A stretch of 61,922 nucleotides of DNA from Azospirillum sp. (lineage in GTDB: Bacteria; Pseudomonadota; Alphaproteobacteria; Azospirillales; Azospirillaceae). The translations under genes and the position numbers were made by a program. A model generated the notes under the pieces. The model saw only the letters and a list, made by a program, of their open reading frames with translations, did no database searches and was not told the origin of the DNA. Shown here in pieces: positions 34,724-44,116 of the stretch. How positions within the stretch are numbered: position 1 is the stretch's first letter; every line of letters starts with the position of its first letter. The stretch lies in NCBI GenBank assembly GCA_027486405.1, contig JAIXPD010000094.1:1-61922 (forward strand). Direction: 5' to 3'.

Positions 34724-37660
34724 ATGGTCCGCTCGCCCCTGTTCCTCCGGCTGTTCTCCGCCATCCTGTTGACGCTGGGGCTGTTTTCGTCGGCGGTCTA
34801 TCTGCTGTCGGTCCCGCTGATCGAGGAAAAGGCCTATGAGATCGAGCGCGACGCCAGCCGCACCATCCTCGACAACGTGTTCGAGCTGGTCAGCAAAATC
34901 CGGGGCGGGCTGGAGGAGCAGCGGACGGCCACCGTCGAATCCTACAAGACCCGGCTGCGCGACATGGTGTCCGTCGCCGCCGGTTACATCGACCATGTCC
35001 ACAGCCGCGCCGACCGGGGCGAAATCACCCGCGAGGAGGCCAAACGGCAGGTGGCGGAGGGGCTGCAAGCCCTGCGCTACGGCAGCGACGGCTACATCTG
35101 GGCCACCGATTACCAGTCGGTCATCCTCTCCCACCCGTCGCCCGACTATCAGGGCCACGACAAATCGGACCTGCGCGACAACACCGGCCGCTACATCCTG
35201 CCCACCATCATCGCCACCGCAAGGCGCGAGGGCGACGGCTTCCTGACCTACCCCTGGTGGCGGCCCAACGGCGACGAGCGCGCGCCCAAGCTCAGCTATT
35301 TCCGCGACCTGCCCCAGCGCGGCATCGTCGTCGGCACCGGGGCCTATCTGGCCGATGTGGACGCCGAGGTGGAGCGGCGCAAGGCCGAGGCCATCGAGGA
35401 TCTGCGCCAGGCCCTGCGCAACCTGCGCATCGCCCGCACCGGGTATCTCTACATCTTCGACTCGGCGAACCGGATGATCATCCACCCCAACGCCAACATC
35501 GAAAACACCGCCTTCGGCACGCTGGTCAACCCCGTCACCGGCAAACCGATCGCCGAGGAGCTGAAGATCGCCGCCGCGCGCGGCGAACCGCTGACCTATC
35601 TGTGGGACAAGCCCGACGACCCCGGCAACTACGCCTATGAGAAGATCAGTTGGGTCCGGCATTTCCAGGGCTTCGACTGGTACATCGCCTCGTCGGTCTA
35701 TGTGGAGGAGCTGCGGCGGTCGTCGGTGGTGCTGGGCAACCGCATCCTCGCCATCGCCGTGGCGCTGATGCTGACCGGCGGCCTGCTGGGCTATGTCGCG
35801 GTGCGGCGGCTGGTCGGGCCGCTGCGGCGGCTGGCCGACACCGCCGCCCAGGTGCGGGCGGGCGATCTGAACGCCGAGAGCGGCATCCGCCGCGACGACG
35901 AGATCGGCCAGCTCGCCGCCGCCTTCGACGCCATGGTCGGGCGGGTGCGCGGCAACATCGCCACGCTCGACAGCCGGGTGCGCGACCGAACCGCCGCGCT
36001 GGAGGACGCCAACACCCGCCTGCGCGCCGCCGTCGCCAGCCAGGACACCGCCCGCCGCGCGCTGGCCGAGGCCGAGGCCCGCCAGCGCGTGATCCTCGAC
36101 GCCATCCCCGCCAGCATCGCAGGGCTGGATTGCGCGGAACGGCTGACCTTCGCCAACCGCCGTTGGGCCGAACTGGTCGGCCGCAGCAAGGCCGAGGTCA
36201 TCGGCCAGCCGCTGGCCGCCATCGTCGGGCGGCACGCCCACGCCACCCTGTCCCCCCACCTCGACCGCTGCCGGGCGGGGGAGGCGGTGACGTTCGAATA
36301 CAGCCTGCCGCGCGGCGGGCGCACGCTGATCACCAAAACCACCCTGATCCCCCACACCGGGGCGGACGGCGCGGTGGCCGGGCTGTTCGTGCTGACGCTC
36401 GACATCACCGACGAAAAGCAGACCGAACGCCAACTGGTGGAGGCGCAACGGCTGAAGGCGGTCGGCCAATTGTCGGGCGGTCTGGCCCACGATTTCAACA
36501 ACCTGCTGTCGATCATCATCGGCAACCTGTCGGCGGCGCGCGAACGCTACGCCGGGGTGGAGGGGTTGGACGCCTATCTGGAACCGGCCCAGCGCGCCGG
36601 GCGGCGCGGGGCCGACATCACCGGGCGGCTGCTGGCCTTTTCCCGTCAGCAACCGCTGAAGCCCGAACCCATCGAACTGTGCGGCCTGCTGCGCGACATG
36701 GCGGTGCTGCTGCGCCGCTCCTTCCCCAGCAACATCGTCATTGAAGTGCCGGGGGACGTGCCAGGGGACGTGCCAGGGGACGTGCCGGACGCCTCCCCGC
36801 CGAACGTCTGGACCATCGCCGACCAGACCCAGTTGGAAAACGCCCTGGTCAATCTGGCGATCAACGCGCGCGACGCCATGCCCGACGGCGGGCGGCTCGC
36901 CATCGCCGTCGCCCGGCGCAGCGTGGCGGCGGAGGGTGCGGACTCCCCCCCGCCCAACGAACCACCCTTCGACGAACCGCCCTTCGACGAGCCGGTCCGC
37001 CCCGACGATTATCTGGAGCTGCGCATCCGCGACAGCGGCAGCGGCTTCACGGCGGAGGCGCTGACCCGCGCCGTCGAACCCTTTTTCACCACAAAGGCGC
37101 AAGGCTCCGGCCTGGGGCTGTCGATGGTCTATGGCTTCGTCAAGCAATCGCGCGGCTATCTGCGCATCGACAGCGCGGCCGGGCGCGGGACCACCATCAC
37201 CCTGCTGCTGCCGCGCGCCGAACCGGCCCCGCACCGGGTCGACACCGCCCCGCCGCCGCCCGACACGCTGGACAGCGGGTGGCGCGGCACGCTGGCGCTG
37301 GTGGCGGAGGACAACGACGACGTGCGGCAGGTGATGCGGCAACAGCTGGTCGAGCTGGGCTTTTCCGTGGTGGAGGCCGCCAGCGGCGACGAGGCGGCGG
37401 AGCTGGTGGAGCAGATCGACGGCCTGTCGCTGCTGGTGTCGGACATCGTCATGCCCGGCCTGTCGGGGATCGAGCTGGCCCGCCGCGCCCGGCGGCTGCG
37501 CCCGGACCTGCGCGTGGTGCTGGTCAGCGGTTTCTCCGTGGAGTCTGGCGAGCCGCCCCCCGACACGGTCATACTGGGCAAACCATGGGACAAGCGGGAT
37601 CTGGTGGCCGCCATCGGCCGCATCGGCGATCCCATCAGAACCCCCGCCGCCACGGCCTGA
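34724..37660 (+). CDS. Hybrid sensor histidine kinase with two Cache domains, HAMP, PAS and receiver
   Basis: 978 residues. Helix 1 is FSAILLTLGLFSSAVYLL. The periplasmic part has two Cache repeats (GSDGYIWATDYQSVILSHPS and RTGYLYIFDSANRMIIHPN). Then come helix 2, HAMP (RRLVGPLRRLADTAAQVRAGDL), PAS, a HisKA of the GGLAHDFNNLLS type, an ATPase domain (RDSGSGFTAEA, GSGLGLSMVYG) and a receiver (phospho-Asp in VSDIVMPGLSG). Two in-frame expansions, PGDV x3 and PPFDE x2, lie in the ATPase domain. The regulator gene follows. Confidence 0.93.
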   Translation: MVRSPLFLRLFSAILLTLGLFSSAVYLLSVPLIEEKAYEIERDASRTILDNVFELVSKIRGGLEEQRTATVESYKTRLRDMVSVAAGYIDHVHSRADRGEITREEAKRQVAEGLQALRYGSDGYIWATDYQSVILSHPSPDYQGHDKSDLRDNTGRYILPTIIATARREGDGFLTYPWWRPNGDERAPKLSYFRDLPQRGIVVGTGAYLADVDAEVERRKAEAIEDLRQALRNLRIARTGYLYIFDSANRMIIHPNANIENTAFGTLVNPVTGKPIAEELKIAAARGEPLTYLWDKPDDPGNYAYEKISWVRHFQGFDWYIASSVYVEELRRSSVVLGNRILAIAVALMLTGGLLGYVAVRRLVGPLRRLADTAAQVRAGDLNAESGIRRDDEIGQLAAAFDAMVGRVRGNIATLDSRVRDRTAALEDANTRLRAAVASQDTARRALAEAEARQRVILDAIPASIAGLDCAERLTFANRRWAELVGRSKAEVIGQPLAAIVGRHAHATLSPHLDRCRAGEAVTFEYSLPRGGRTLITKTTLIPHTGADGAVAGLFVLTLDITDEKQTERQLVEAQRLKAVGQLSGGLAHDFNNLLSIIIGNLSAARERYAGVEGLDAYLEPAQRAGRRGADITGRLLAFSRQQPLKPEPIELCGLLRDMAVLLRRSFPSNIVIEVPGDVPGDVPGDVPDASPPNVWTIADQTQLENALVNLAINARDAMPDGGRLAIAVARRSVAAEGADSPPPNEPPFDEPPFDEPVRPDDYLELRIRDSGSGFTAEALTRAVEPFFTTKAQGSGLGLSMVYGFVKQSRGYLRIDSAAGRGTTITLLLPRAEPAPHRVDTAPPPPDTLDSGWRGTLALVAEDNDDVRQVMRQQLVELGFSVVEAASGDEAAELVEQIDGLSLLVSDIVMPGLSGIELARRARRLRPDLRVVLVSGFSVESGEPPPDTVILGKPWDKRDLVAAIGRIGDPIRTPAATA
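36752..36787 (+). repeat. 12-bp x3 in-frame repeat in the hybrid kinase
   Basis: GGGGACGTGCCA occurs at 36752-36763 and 36764-36775, and with one change at 36776-36787. It encodes Gly-Asp-Val-Pro three times in a variable loop of the ATPase domain. Confidence 0.85.
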
Positions 37661-37712
37661 AGCAACCATGGCCTGAAGCAACCATAGTCTGAACGGCGAT
37701 GGTCTGAACGGC
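37650..37712 (+). repeat. 15-16 bp x4 repeat across the hybrid kinase stop codon
   Basis: CCACGGCCTGAAGCAA (37650-37665), CCATGGCCTGAAGCAA (37666-37681), CCATAGTCTGAACGGC (37682-37697) and GATGGTCTGAACGGC (37698-37712). The first holds the stop TGA, and every copy keeps a CTGAA core. Confidence 0.85.
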
Positions 37713-37788
37713 CACGGTCCAAGCGAACGGACCGGACGACGCGGGGAAGCAAGGACACCCGGCAAACGGGGAAACGGGGGAAACGCGC

Positions 37789-38511
37789 GTGACACACAAG
37801 AAGCGGATCTATCTGGTGGAGGACGAGGCCGACATCCGCCACCTCGTCACCGGGGTTCTGGAAAGCTACGGCTACGAGGTCGCGGCCTGGGGCAGCGGGC
37901 GCGACGCGCGCCAGGCGATCCAGCGCCAGGCCCCCGACCTGTGCATCGTCGATCTCGGCCTGCCCGACATGGACGGGTTGACCCTGGTGCGCGAGCTGTG
38001 GGCCGACGTCCGCTTTGGCGTCATCATCCTGTCGGGGCGGGGCGGCACCTCCGACCGGGTGCTGGGGCTGGAGCTGGGGGCCGACGATTACATCGTCAAA
38101 CCCTTTGAACCGCGCGAGCTGGTCGCCCGCGTCAACAGCGCCATCCGGCGGCGGGAGCAGTTGACCGCCGCCGCCGCCACGGCGGAAACCGGGCGCGCCC
38201 GTTTCGGCGGCTGGGTGTTCGATCTGGGCGACCTGACCCTGACCGCCGACGACGGGCGTCAGGACAGCCTGACCGCCGCCGAAGCCGCCCTGCTGCTGAC
38301 GCTGCTGAAAGCGCCCAAGCGGGTGCTGTCGCGCGAGCAGTTGCAAGGCCCCGACCTGGACCGCGACGATTTCCCCTATGACCGCAGCATCGACGTGCGC
38401 GTGTCGCGCATCCGCAAAAAGATCGAGGAAGACCCGCGCGCGCCCCGCCTGATCAAGACCGTCTACGGTGCGGGCTACCTCTTCGCCGGGGATGTGACCT
38501 GGTTGCGGTGA
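37789..38511 (+). CDS. OmpR/PhoB-family response regulator
   Basis: 240 residues with a GTG start. The receiver has VEDEAD, phospho-Asp in CIVDLGLPDMDG, Thr/Ser in IILSGRGG and Lys in DYIVKPFEP. The C-terminal winged helix has RSIDVRVSRIRKKIEEDP and TVYGAGYLF. It lies 128 bases after the hybrid kinase on the same strand and is its probable partner. Targets are inferred to include the divergent DUF485-actP pair; no operator was identified. Confidence 0.92.
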   Translation: MTHKKRIYLVEDEADIRHLVTGVLESYGYEVAAWGSGRDARQAIQRQAPDLCIVDLGLPDMDGLTLVRELWADVRFGVIILSGRGGTSDRVLGLELGADDYIVKPFEPRELVARVNSAIRRREQLTAAAATAETGRARFGGWVFDLGDLTLTADDGRQDSLTAAEAALLLTLLKAPKRVLSREQLQGPDLDRDDFPYDRSIDVRVSRIRKKIEEDPRAPRLIKTVYGAGYLFAGDVTWLR

Positions 38512-38534
38512 GGGGGTTGCGGTGAGGGGGTTGC
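38501..38534 (+). repeat. 14-bp x2.5 repeat across the regulator stop codon
   Basis: GGTTGCGGTGAGGG occurs at 38501-38514 and 38515-38528 exactly, followed by a partial GGTTGC. The first copy contains the stop TGA (38509-38511); the second repeats it 14 bases on. Confidence 0.88.
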
Positions 38535-38714
38535 ACGGAAAGAGGCGCTGCGCGGACGCCCGCAACAATTGGTCATAATCGGGAGAAAGTTTCGCAAAGC
38601 TGACCTGATACAGCACCGGATCAGAGCCGAACCAACCGGCCCGACCGGTCGCGGCACCAACGCCAACCGACAAGACTCACAACCAACAAGAATCACCCTG
38701 GGGAGAATGGTCCG

Positions 38715-40343
38715 ATGAGGGAAGCCAACGCTTACGACCGTGACCTTGACCGGAACGCCGCGAATTTCGTGGCGCTGTCGCCGCTGACCTATCTGGAACG
38801 CGCCGCGTCGGTCTGGCCGGAACGCACCGCCGTCATCCATGGTCCCGTCCGCCGCACCTGGGCCGAGACCTTCTCCCGCGTGCGCCGTCTGGCCGCAGCG
38901 CTGGCCGCGCGCGGCATCACGACCGGCGACACCGTCGCCCTGCTGGCCGCCAACACGCCCGAACTGTTCGAGGCGCATTTCGGCGTGCCGCTGGTGGGCG
39001 GCGTGCTGAACGCCATCAACACCCGGTTGGACGCCGAGGCCATCGCCTTCATCCTGACCCATGGCGAGGCCAAGATCCTGTTCGTCGACCGCGAGTTTTC
39101 CGCCGTGGCGAAAAAGGCGCTGGCCCTGCTGGACGCGCCGATCCCGGTGATCGACATCGACGATCCGCTGTACAGCGGCGGCGAGCTGATCGGCTCCTGC
39201 GATTACGAAGCGTTTCTGGCCGGAGCGGACGGTGAGCATCCCTGGATCCTGCCGACCGACGAATGGCAGGCCATCGCGCTCAACTACACCTCCGGGACCA
39301 CCGGCAACCCCAAGGGCGTGGTCTACCACCATCGCGGGGCCTATCTGAACGCGGTGTCGAACGCGCTGTCCTGGAACATGGGCGACGCCCCGGTCTATCT
39401 CTGGACCCTGCCGATGTTCCATTGCAACGGCTGGTGCTTCCCCTGGACCATCGCCGTCACCGCCGGAACCAGCGTCTGCTTGCGTCAAGTCCGCCCCGAC
39501 GCCGTGCTGCGCCTGATCCGCGAGGAGCGGGTGACGCATTTCTGCGGCGCGCCCATCGTGCTCAACCTGCTGAACAACGCCCCCGCCGATCTGAAGGCGG
39601 GCATCGATCACACGGTCAAGGTGATGGTCGCCGGGGCCGCCCCGCCCGCCGCCGTGATCGCGGGCATGGAGCGGATGGGCTGGGAGGTGACGCACGTCTA
39701 CGGCCTGACCGAATGCTACGGCCCGACCGTGGTCTGCGTCTGGCACGACCGCTGGAACGACCTGTCGATCGACGACAAGGCGGCGATCAAGGCCCGCCAG
39801 GGCGTGCGCGGCCCGATGCTGGAGGAGATCGTGGTCGCCGATCCCCAGACGCTGGAACCGATGCCCAAGGATGGCCGCTCGATGGGCGAAATCCTGATGC
39901 GCGGCAACAACGTGATGAAGGGCTATCTGAAGAACCCCAAGGCGACGGCCGACGCCTTCGCGGGCGGCTGGTTCCACACCGGCGATCTGGCCGTGTGGCA
40001 CGCCGACGGCTATGTCGAGATCAAGGACCGCTCCAAGGACATCATCATTTCCGGCGGCGAGAACATCTCCTCCATCGAGGTGGAGGATGTGCTCTACAAG
40101 CACCCGGACGTGCTGGAGGCCGCCGTCGTCGCCCGCCACGACGAGAAATGGGGCGAAACCCCCTGCGCCTTCGTCAACCTGAAGGACGGGGCCGCCGCGA
40201 CCGAGGCCGACATCATCGCCTATTGCCGCGCCCACATGGCCCATTTCAAGGCCCCGCGCACCGTGGTGTTCGGCCCGCTGCCGAAGACCTCGACCGGCAA
40301 GATCCAGAAATACGTCCTGCGCAAGAAGACTGAAGAGCTGTAA
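38715..40343 (+). CDS. Acyl-CoA synthetase (AMP-forming), DmdB/medium-chain-like
   Basis: 542 residues. NYTSGTTGNPKGVVYHHRG is the P-loop-like AMP-binding motif; YGLTECYGP, GWFHTGDLA and the C-terminal KTSTGKIQKYVLRKK (catalytic Lys) follow. The long form with FNTRLDAE-like and HCNGWCFPW segments resembles ligases that activate medium-chain acids or methylmercaptopropionate (DmdB). It opens a same-strand run with etfBA and an acyl-CoA dehydrogenase. The acid used cannot be named from sequence alone. Confidence 0.9.
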   Translation: MREANAYDRDLDRNAANFVALSPLTYLERAASVWPERTAVIHGPVRRTWAETFSRVRRLAAALAARGITTGDTVALLAANTPELFEAHFGVPLVGGVLNAINTRLDAEAIAFILTHGEAKILFVDREFSAVAKKALALLDAPIPVIDIDDPLYSGGELIGSCDYEAFLAGADGEHPWILPTDEWQAIALNYTSGTTGNPKGVVYHHRGAYLNAVSNALSWNMGDAPVYLWTLPMFHCNGWCFPWTIAVTAGTSVCLRQVRPDAVLRLIREERVTHFCGAPIVLNLLNNAPADLKAGIDHTVKVMVAGAAPPAAVIAGMERMGWEVTHVYGLTECYGPTVVCVWHDRWNDLSIDDKAAIKARQGVRGPMLEEIVVADPQTLEPMPKDGRSMGEILMRGNNVMKGYLKNPKATADAFAGGWFHTGDLAVWHADGYVEIKDRSKDIIISGGENISSIEVEDVLYKHPDVLEAAVVARHDEKWGETPCAFVNLKDGAAATEADIIAYCRAHMAHFKAPRTVVFGPLPKTSTGKIQKYVLRKKTEEL

Positions 40344-40392
40344 GCGGGCCTCCAGGCACCCGCCCGCCCCTTCCCCGCCACGCCCCCCACCA

Positions 40393-40419
40393 CCCCTCTC
40401 CCGCACACGCGGGGGAGGG
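40393..40419. repeat. GC-rich palindrome between ligase and etfB genes
   Basis: CCCTCTCCCGC (40394-40404), loop ACAC and GCGGGGGAGGG (40409-40419) pair with one G-T. It belongs to the CCCTCTCCC...GGGAGGG palindromes scattered in this window and may act as a weak terminator or mRNA 3' stabiliser. Confidence 0.5.
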
Positions 40420-40485
40420 ACAGGGCCGTCGCGCGCCCACACCACCACCATCCGCATCCACCATCCGCTCTTGAGGATCCCCGCC

Positions 40486-41238
40486 ATGAAAATCCTCTGC
40501 GCCGTCAAGCGCGTCGTGGATTACAACGTCAAGATCCGGGTCAAGACCGACCGGACCGGCGTTGAAACCGCCAACGTCAAATTCTCGATGAACCCCTTCG
40601 ACGAAATCGCCGTGGAAGAGGCGGTGCGCCTGAAGGAGGCCGGGGTCGCGACGGAGATCGTCGTCGTCACCGTCGGCCCGGCCACCGCCCAGGAAACCTT
40701 GCGCACGGCGCTGGCGATGGGGGCCGACCGCGCCATCCTGGTCCAAACCGACACCGAAACCCAGCCGCTGGGCGTGGCCAAGGCGCTCAAGGCCATCGTG
40801 GCGCAGGAGGCCCCCGGTCTGGTCATCCTCGGCAAACAGGCCATCGACGACGATTGCAACCAGACCGGCCAGATGCTGGCCGCGCTGCTGGGCTGGGGCC
40901 AGGGGACCTTCGCGTCCAAGATCGCCGCCGCCGACGGCGGCCTGACCGTGACCCGCGAGGTCGATGGCGGGATGGAGACGCTGGCCCTGCCGCTGCCCGC
41001 CATCGTCACCGCCGATCTGCGCCTGAACGAGCCGCGTTACGCCACCCTGCCCAACATCATGAAGGCGAAGAAGAAGCCGCTCGCCACCGTGACGCCCGAC
41101 GCGCTGGGCGTCGATCTGACCCCGCGCCTGACCACCCTGTCGGTGTCGGAGCCGCCGGGCCGCAGCGGCGGGGTGAAGCTGCCCGACGTCGCCACCCTGG
41201 TCGCCGCACTGAAGAACGAAGCGAAGGTCATCCCATGA
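40486..41238 (+). CDS. etfB: Electron transfer flavoprotein beta subunit
   Basis: 250 residues from the ATG at 40486. MKILCAVKRVVDYNVKIRVK and FSMNPFDEIAVEEAVRLKEAG are the family N-terminal signatures; ILGKQAIDDDCNQTGQMLAALL and NIMKAKKKPL follow. With EtfA it carries electrons from acyl-CoA dehydrogenases to the ubiquinone pool. The stop overlaps the etfA ATG (ATGA). Confidence 0.96.
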   Translation: MKILCAVKRVVDYNVKIRVKTDRTGVETANVKFSMNPFDEIAVEEAVRLKEAGVATEIVVVTVGPATAQETLRTALAMGADRAILVQTDTETQPLGVAKALKAIVAQEAPGLVILGKQAIDDDCNQTGQMLAALLGWGQGTFASKIAAADGGLTVTREVDGGMETLALPLPAIVTADLRLNEPRYATLPNIMKAKKKPLATVTPDALGVDLTPRLTTLSVSEPPGRSGGVKLPDVATLVAALKNEAKVIP

Positions 41239-42161
41239 GCATCCTCCTTCTGGTCGAACACGAGCAGGGCCAGCTCAAGGCCGCGACCCGCAACGCCGTC
41301 ACCGCCGCCAAGGCCATCGGCGGCGACATCCACGCGCTGGTCGTCGGGTCGGGCGTGGCCGGGGTGGCCAGCGCCGCCGCCGCCATCGACGGCGTGACCA
41401 AGGTTCTGCTGGTGGAGTCGCCGCTGCACGCCCACCCGCTGGCCGAACCGTTGAGCGCGCTGATCGTCACGCTGGCCGGGGGCTACCGCCATATTCTGGC
41501 CCCGGCCACCTCGACGGCGAAAAACGCCCTGCCGCGCGTCGCCGCCCTGCTGGACGTGGCGATGCTGTCGGACATCACCGGCGTGGTCGCCCCCCACCGC
41601 TTCGTCCGCCCGATCTACGCCGGAAACGCGCTCGCCACCGTCGAAACCGCCGATTCGCTGGTGGTCGCGACCGTGCGCGCCACCGCCTTCGAGGCCGCCG
41701 GGGACGGCGCGCCCGCCCCGGTGGACACGATCCCCGCCGTGGCCGATCCCGGCCTGTCGCGTTTTGTTTCGGCGGAATTGTCCAAGTCGGAACGCCCCGA
41801 ACTGACCTCGGCCCGCATCGTCGTGTCGGGTGGGCGCGGCATGCAGTCGGGCGAGAATTTCCACCTGCTGGAGGCCATCGCCGACAAGCTGGGGGCCGCC
41901 GTCGGGGCCTCGCGCGCGGCGGTCGACGCCGGGTTCGTGCCCAACGATTATCAGGTCGGGCAAACCGGCAAGATCGTCGCCCCCGACCTCTACATCGCCG
42001 TCGGCATCTCCGGTGCGATCCAGCATCTAGCGGGCATGAAGGACAGCAAGGTCATCGTCGCCATCAACAAGGACGAAGAGGCCCCGATCTTCCAGGTCGC
42101 CGATTACGGCCTGGTCGCCGACCTGTTCAAGGCGCTGCCGGAGCTGTCCGCCGCGCTCTGA
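41235..42161 (+). CDS. etfA: Electron transfer flavoprotein alpha subunit
   Basis: 308 residues. The FAD-binding C-terminal domain has SGGRGMQSGENF, QVGQTGKIVAPDLYIAVGISGAIQH and INKDEEAPIF. The start overlaps etfB by 4 bases. The next gene is an acyl-CoA dehydrogenase, a natural electron donor to the EtfAB complex; a long hairpin (42190-42231) lies between. Confidence 0.96.
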   Translation: MSILLLVEHEQGQLKAATRNAVTAAKAIGGDIHALVVGSGVAGVASAAAAIDGVTKVLLVESPLHAHPLAEPLSALIVTLAGGYRHILAPATSTAKNALPRVAALLDVAMLSDITGVVAPHRFVRPIYAGNALATVETADSLVVATVRATAFEAAGDGAPAPVDTIPAVADPGLSRFVSAELSKSERPELTSARIVVSGGRGMQSGENFHLLEAIADKLGAAVGASRAAVDAGFVPNDYQVGQTGKIVAPDLYIAVGISGAIQHLAGMKDSKVIVAINKDEEAPIFQVADYGLVADLFKALPELSAAL

Positions 42162-42189
42162 AGCCCCCTTCCGCACCGCTTGTCCGCCT

Positions 42190-42231
42190 CCGGCTCCCAC
42201 GCGCGCCCAATCGCGCGCGCTTGGGAGCCGG
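42190..42231 (+). terminator. Long hairpin between etfA and the acyl-CoA dehydrogenase gene
   Basis: CCGGCTCCCA (42190-42199) pairs with TGGGAGCCGG (42222-42231), and after one mismatch GCGCG pairs with CGCGC inside, giving a stem of about 15 bp. No T-run follows. It may partly end the etfBA transcript or mark mRNA processing. Confidence 0.5.
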
Positions 42232-42266
42232 GGGCATCATCCCCCATCCGTTAGGGAGGCGTCGCC

Positions 42267-44075
42267 ATGCCCGCCTATGTTCCGCCGCTCAAAGAGATCC
42301 GCTTCGTCCTCGACCATCTCGTCGGCATGGCCGATGTGGCCGCCCTGCCTGGATTTGGCGACGCCACCCCCGACATGGTGGACAGCATCCTGTCGGAAGC
42401 CGCCAAGATCGCCGAACACACGCTGGCCCCGCTGAACGAGATCGGCGACCGCCAGGGGGCGACGCTGACCGCCGACACGACCGTCCGCACCGCCGATGGC
42501 TGGAAGGACGCGTGGCAGACCCTGATCGATGGCGGGTGGAACGGCCTGCCCTTCGACCCCGAACAGGGCGGGACCGGCCTGCCCAACCTGTTGAACACCG
42601 CCGTGCACGAGATGTGGCAATCGGCCAACATGGCCTTCGCCCTCTGCCCGATGTTGACGCAAGGGGCGGTTAACGCCATGCGGCTTTACGCCAACGACGC
42701 GTTGAAGGCGCGCTATCTGCCCAAGATGGTGTCGGGCGAATGGACCGGCACGATGAACATCACCGAACCGCAGGCCGGATCGGACCTTGCCGCCACCCGC
42801 TCGCGCGCGGTCCCGAACGGCGACCATTTCCTCATCACCGGCCAGAAGATCTTCATCACCTACGGCGACCATGACCTGACCGACAACATCATCCATCTGG
42901 TGCTGGCCCGCCTGCCCGATGCGCCGCCGGGCGTGAAGGGCATCAGCCTGTTCGTCGTGCCAAAGGTCCTGGTCAACGACGACGGCAGCCTGGGCGCGCG
43001 CAACCAAGTCACCTGCGTGTCGCTGGAACACAAGCTGGGCATCCACGGCAGCCCGACCGCCGTCCTGTCCTTTGGCGACGAGGGCGGGGCCATCGGCTGG
43101 CTGGTCGGCCAACCGAACCGGGGCCTGGAATGCATGTTCGCCATGATGAACCACGCCCGGCTGAACGTGGCGATGCAGGGTTTGGCGATCGCCGAGCGCG
43201 CCTATCAACAGGCGCTGGGCTACGCCCGCGACCGCGTGCAGGGCAAGCCGGTGGGCTGGAGCGGCGACGGGCGCTTTGCCATCGTCCACCACCCCGACGT
43301 GCGCCGCCTGCTGATGGGGATGAAGGCGCGGATCGAGGCGATGCGCGGCCTGCTCTACACCGCAGCCGCCGCCGTGGACGTCGCCCACAGCCACGCCGAC
43401 CCGGATGAACGGGCGCGCGCCGCGCTGCTGGTCGATCTGCTGACCCCGATCGCCAAGGGCTGGTGCACCGAAACCGGGCAGGTCATCGCGTCGGACGGCG
43501 TGCAGGTTCATGGCGGCATGGGCTTTGTCGAGGAAACCGGGGCGGCCCAGCATTACCGCGACGCCCGCATCACCACGATCTACGAAGGGACCACGGCGAT
43601 CCAGGCCAACGATCTGGTCAACCGCAAGATCCTGCGCGACGGCGGGGCGGCGGTGCGCGGCCTGCTGGCCGACATCGCCGAACTTGGCCGCGAGTTGGGT
43701 GACAGCCCGGACGAATCGCTGCGCCTGACCGGCTTTGCCCTGCGCGACAGCGTCATCCACGCGGGCGACGCGGTGGAATGGCTGCTGACGGCGACGGGCG
43801 ACGCCCGCCTGCCGGCGGCGGCCTCGGCCCATCTGCTGGAGCTGTTGGGGCTGGTGACGGGCGGCTGGCAACTGGCCCGCGCCGCGCGGGTGGCCACAAG
43901 CCTGCTGGCGGGCGGCGCGGGTGACGCCGACACCGCTTTCCTGTCGGCCAAGCCGCTGACCGCGCGCTTCTTCGCCACGCAGTTCCTGCCCCGCGTGGCC
44001 GCGCTGCGCGCCGCCATCGTCACCGGGTCGGGCGCGGTGATGGCGCTGACCGACGAGCAACTGTTCGCCGCCTGA
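42267..44075 (+). CDS. Acyl-CoA dehydrogenase, long DmdC-like form
   Basis: 602 residues, longer than the usual 380-400. EPQAGSDLAATRSRA and ITGQKIFITYGDHDLTDNI are the flavin-domain motifs. VHGGMGFVEETGAAQHYRDARITTIYEGTTAIQ is the C-terminal helical signature with the region of the catalytic Glu, and an extra C-terminal helical domain follows. Family members of this length include DmdC and medium/long-chain enzymes. It reduces EtfAB. A GGGAGGCGTCGCC site precedes the ATG. Confidence 0.93.
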   Translation: MPAYVPPLKEIRFVLDHLVGMADVAALPGFGDATPDMVDSILSEAAKIAEHTLAPLNEIGDRQGATLTADTTVRTADGWKDAWQTLIDGGWNGLPFDPEQGGTGLPNLLNTAVHEMWQSANMAFALCPMLTQGAVNAMRLYANDALKARYLPKMVSGEWTGTMNITEPQAGSDLAATRSRAVPNGDHFLITGQKIFITYGDHDLTDNIIHLVLARLPDAPPGVKGISLFVVPKVLVNDDGSLGARNQVTCVSLEHKLGIHGSPTAVLSFGDEGGAIGWLVGQPNRGLECMFAMMNHARLNVAMQGLAIAERAYQQALGYARDRVQGKPVGWSGDGRFAIVHHPDVRRLLMGMKARIEAMRGLLYTAAAAVDVAHSHADPDERARAALLVDLLTPIAKGWCTETGQVIASDGVQVHGGMGFVEETGAAQHYRDARITTIYEGTTAIQANDLVNRKILRDGGAAVRGLLADIAELGRELGDSPDESLRLTGFALRDSVIHAGDAVEWLLTATGDARLPAAASAHLLELLGLVTGGWQLARAARVATSLLAGGAGDADTAFLSAKPLTARFFATQFLPRVAALRAAIVTGSGAVMALTDEQLFAA

Positions 44076-44083
44076 GCCGAGGA

Positions 44084-44112
44084 CGGAGGGGTGGCGGGTC
44101 GCCGCCCCTCCG
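44084..44112. terminator. Bidirectional hairpin between convergent genes
   Basis: CGGAGGGG plus TGGCG (44084-44096), loop GGT, CGCCG plus CCCCTCCG (44100-44112) form a 13-bp stem with one G-T pair. It lies between the dehydrogenase stop and the cytidylyltransferase stop. Confidence 0.6.
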
Positions 44113-44116
44113 CCGA

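Noticed and set aside
34619..37795. Open frame of 1058 codons on the minus strand
   Set aside because: It is the shadow of the hybrid histidine kinase, which has clear domains on the other strand.
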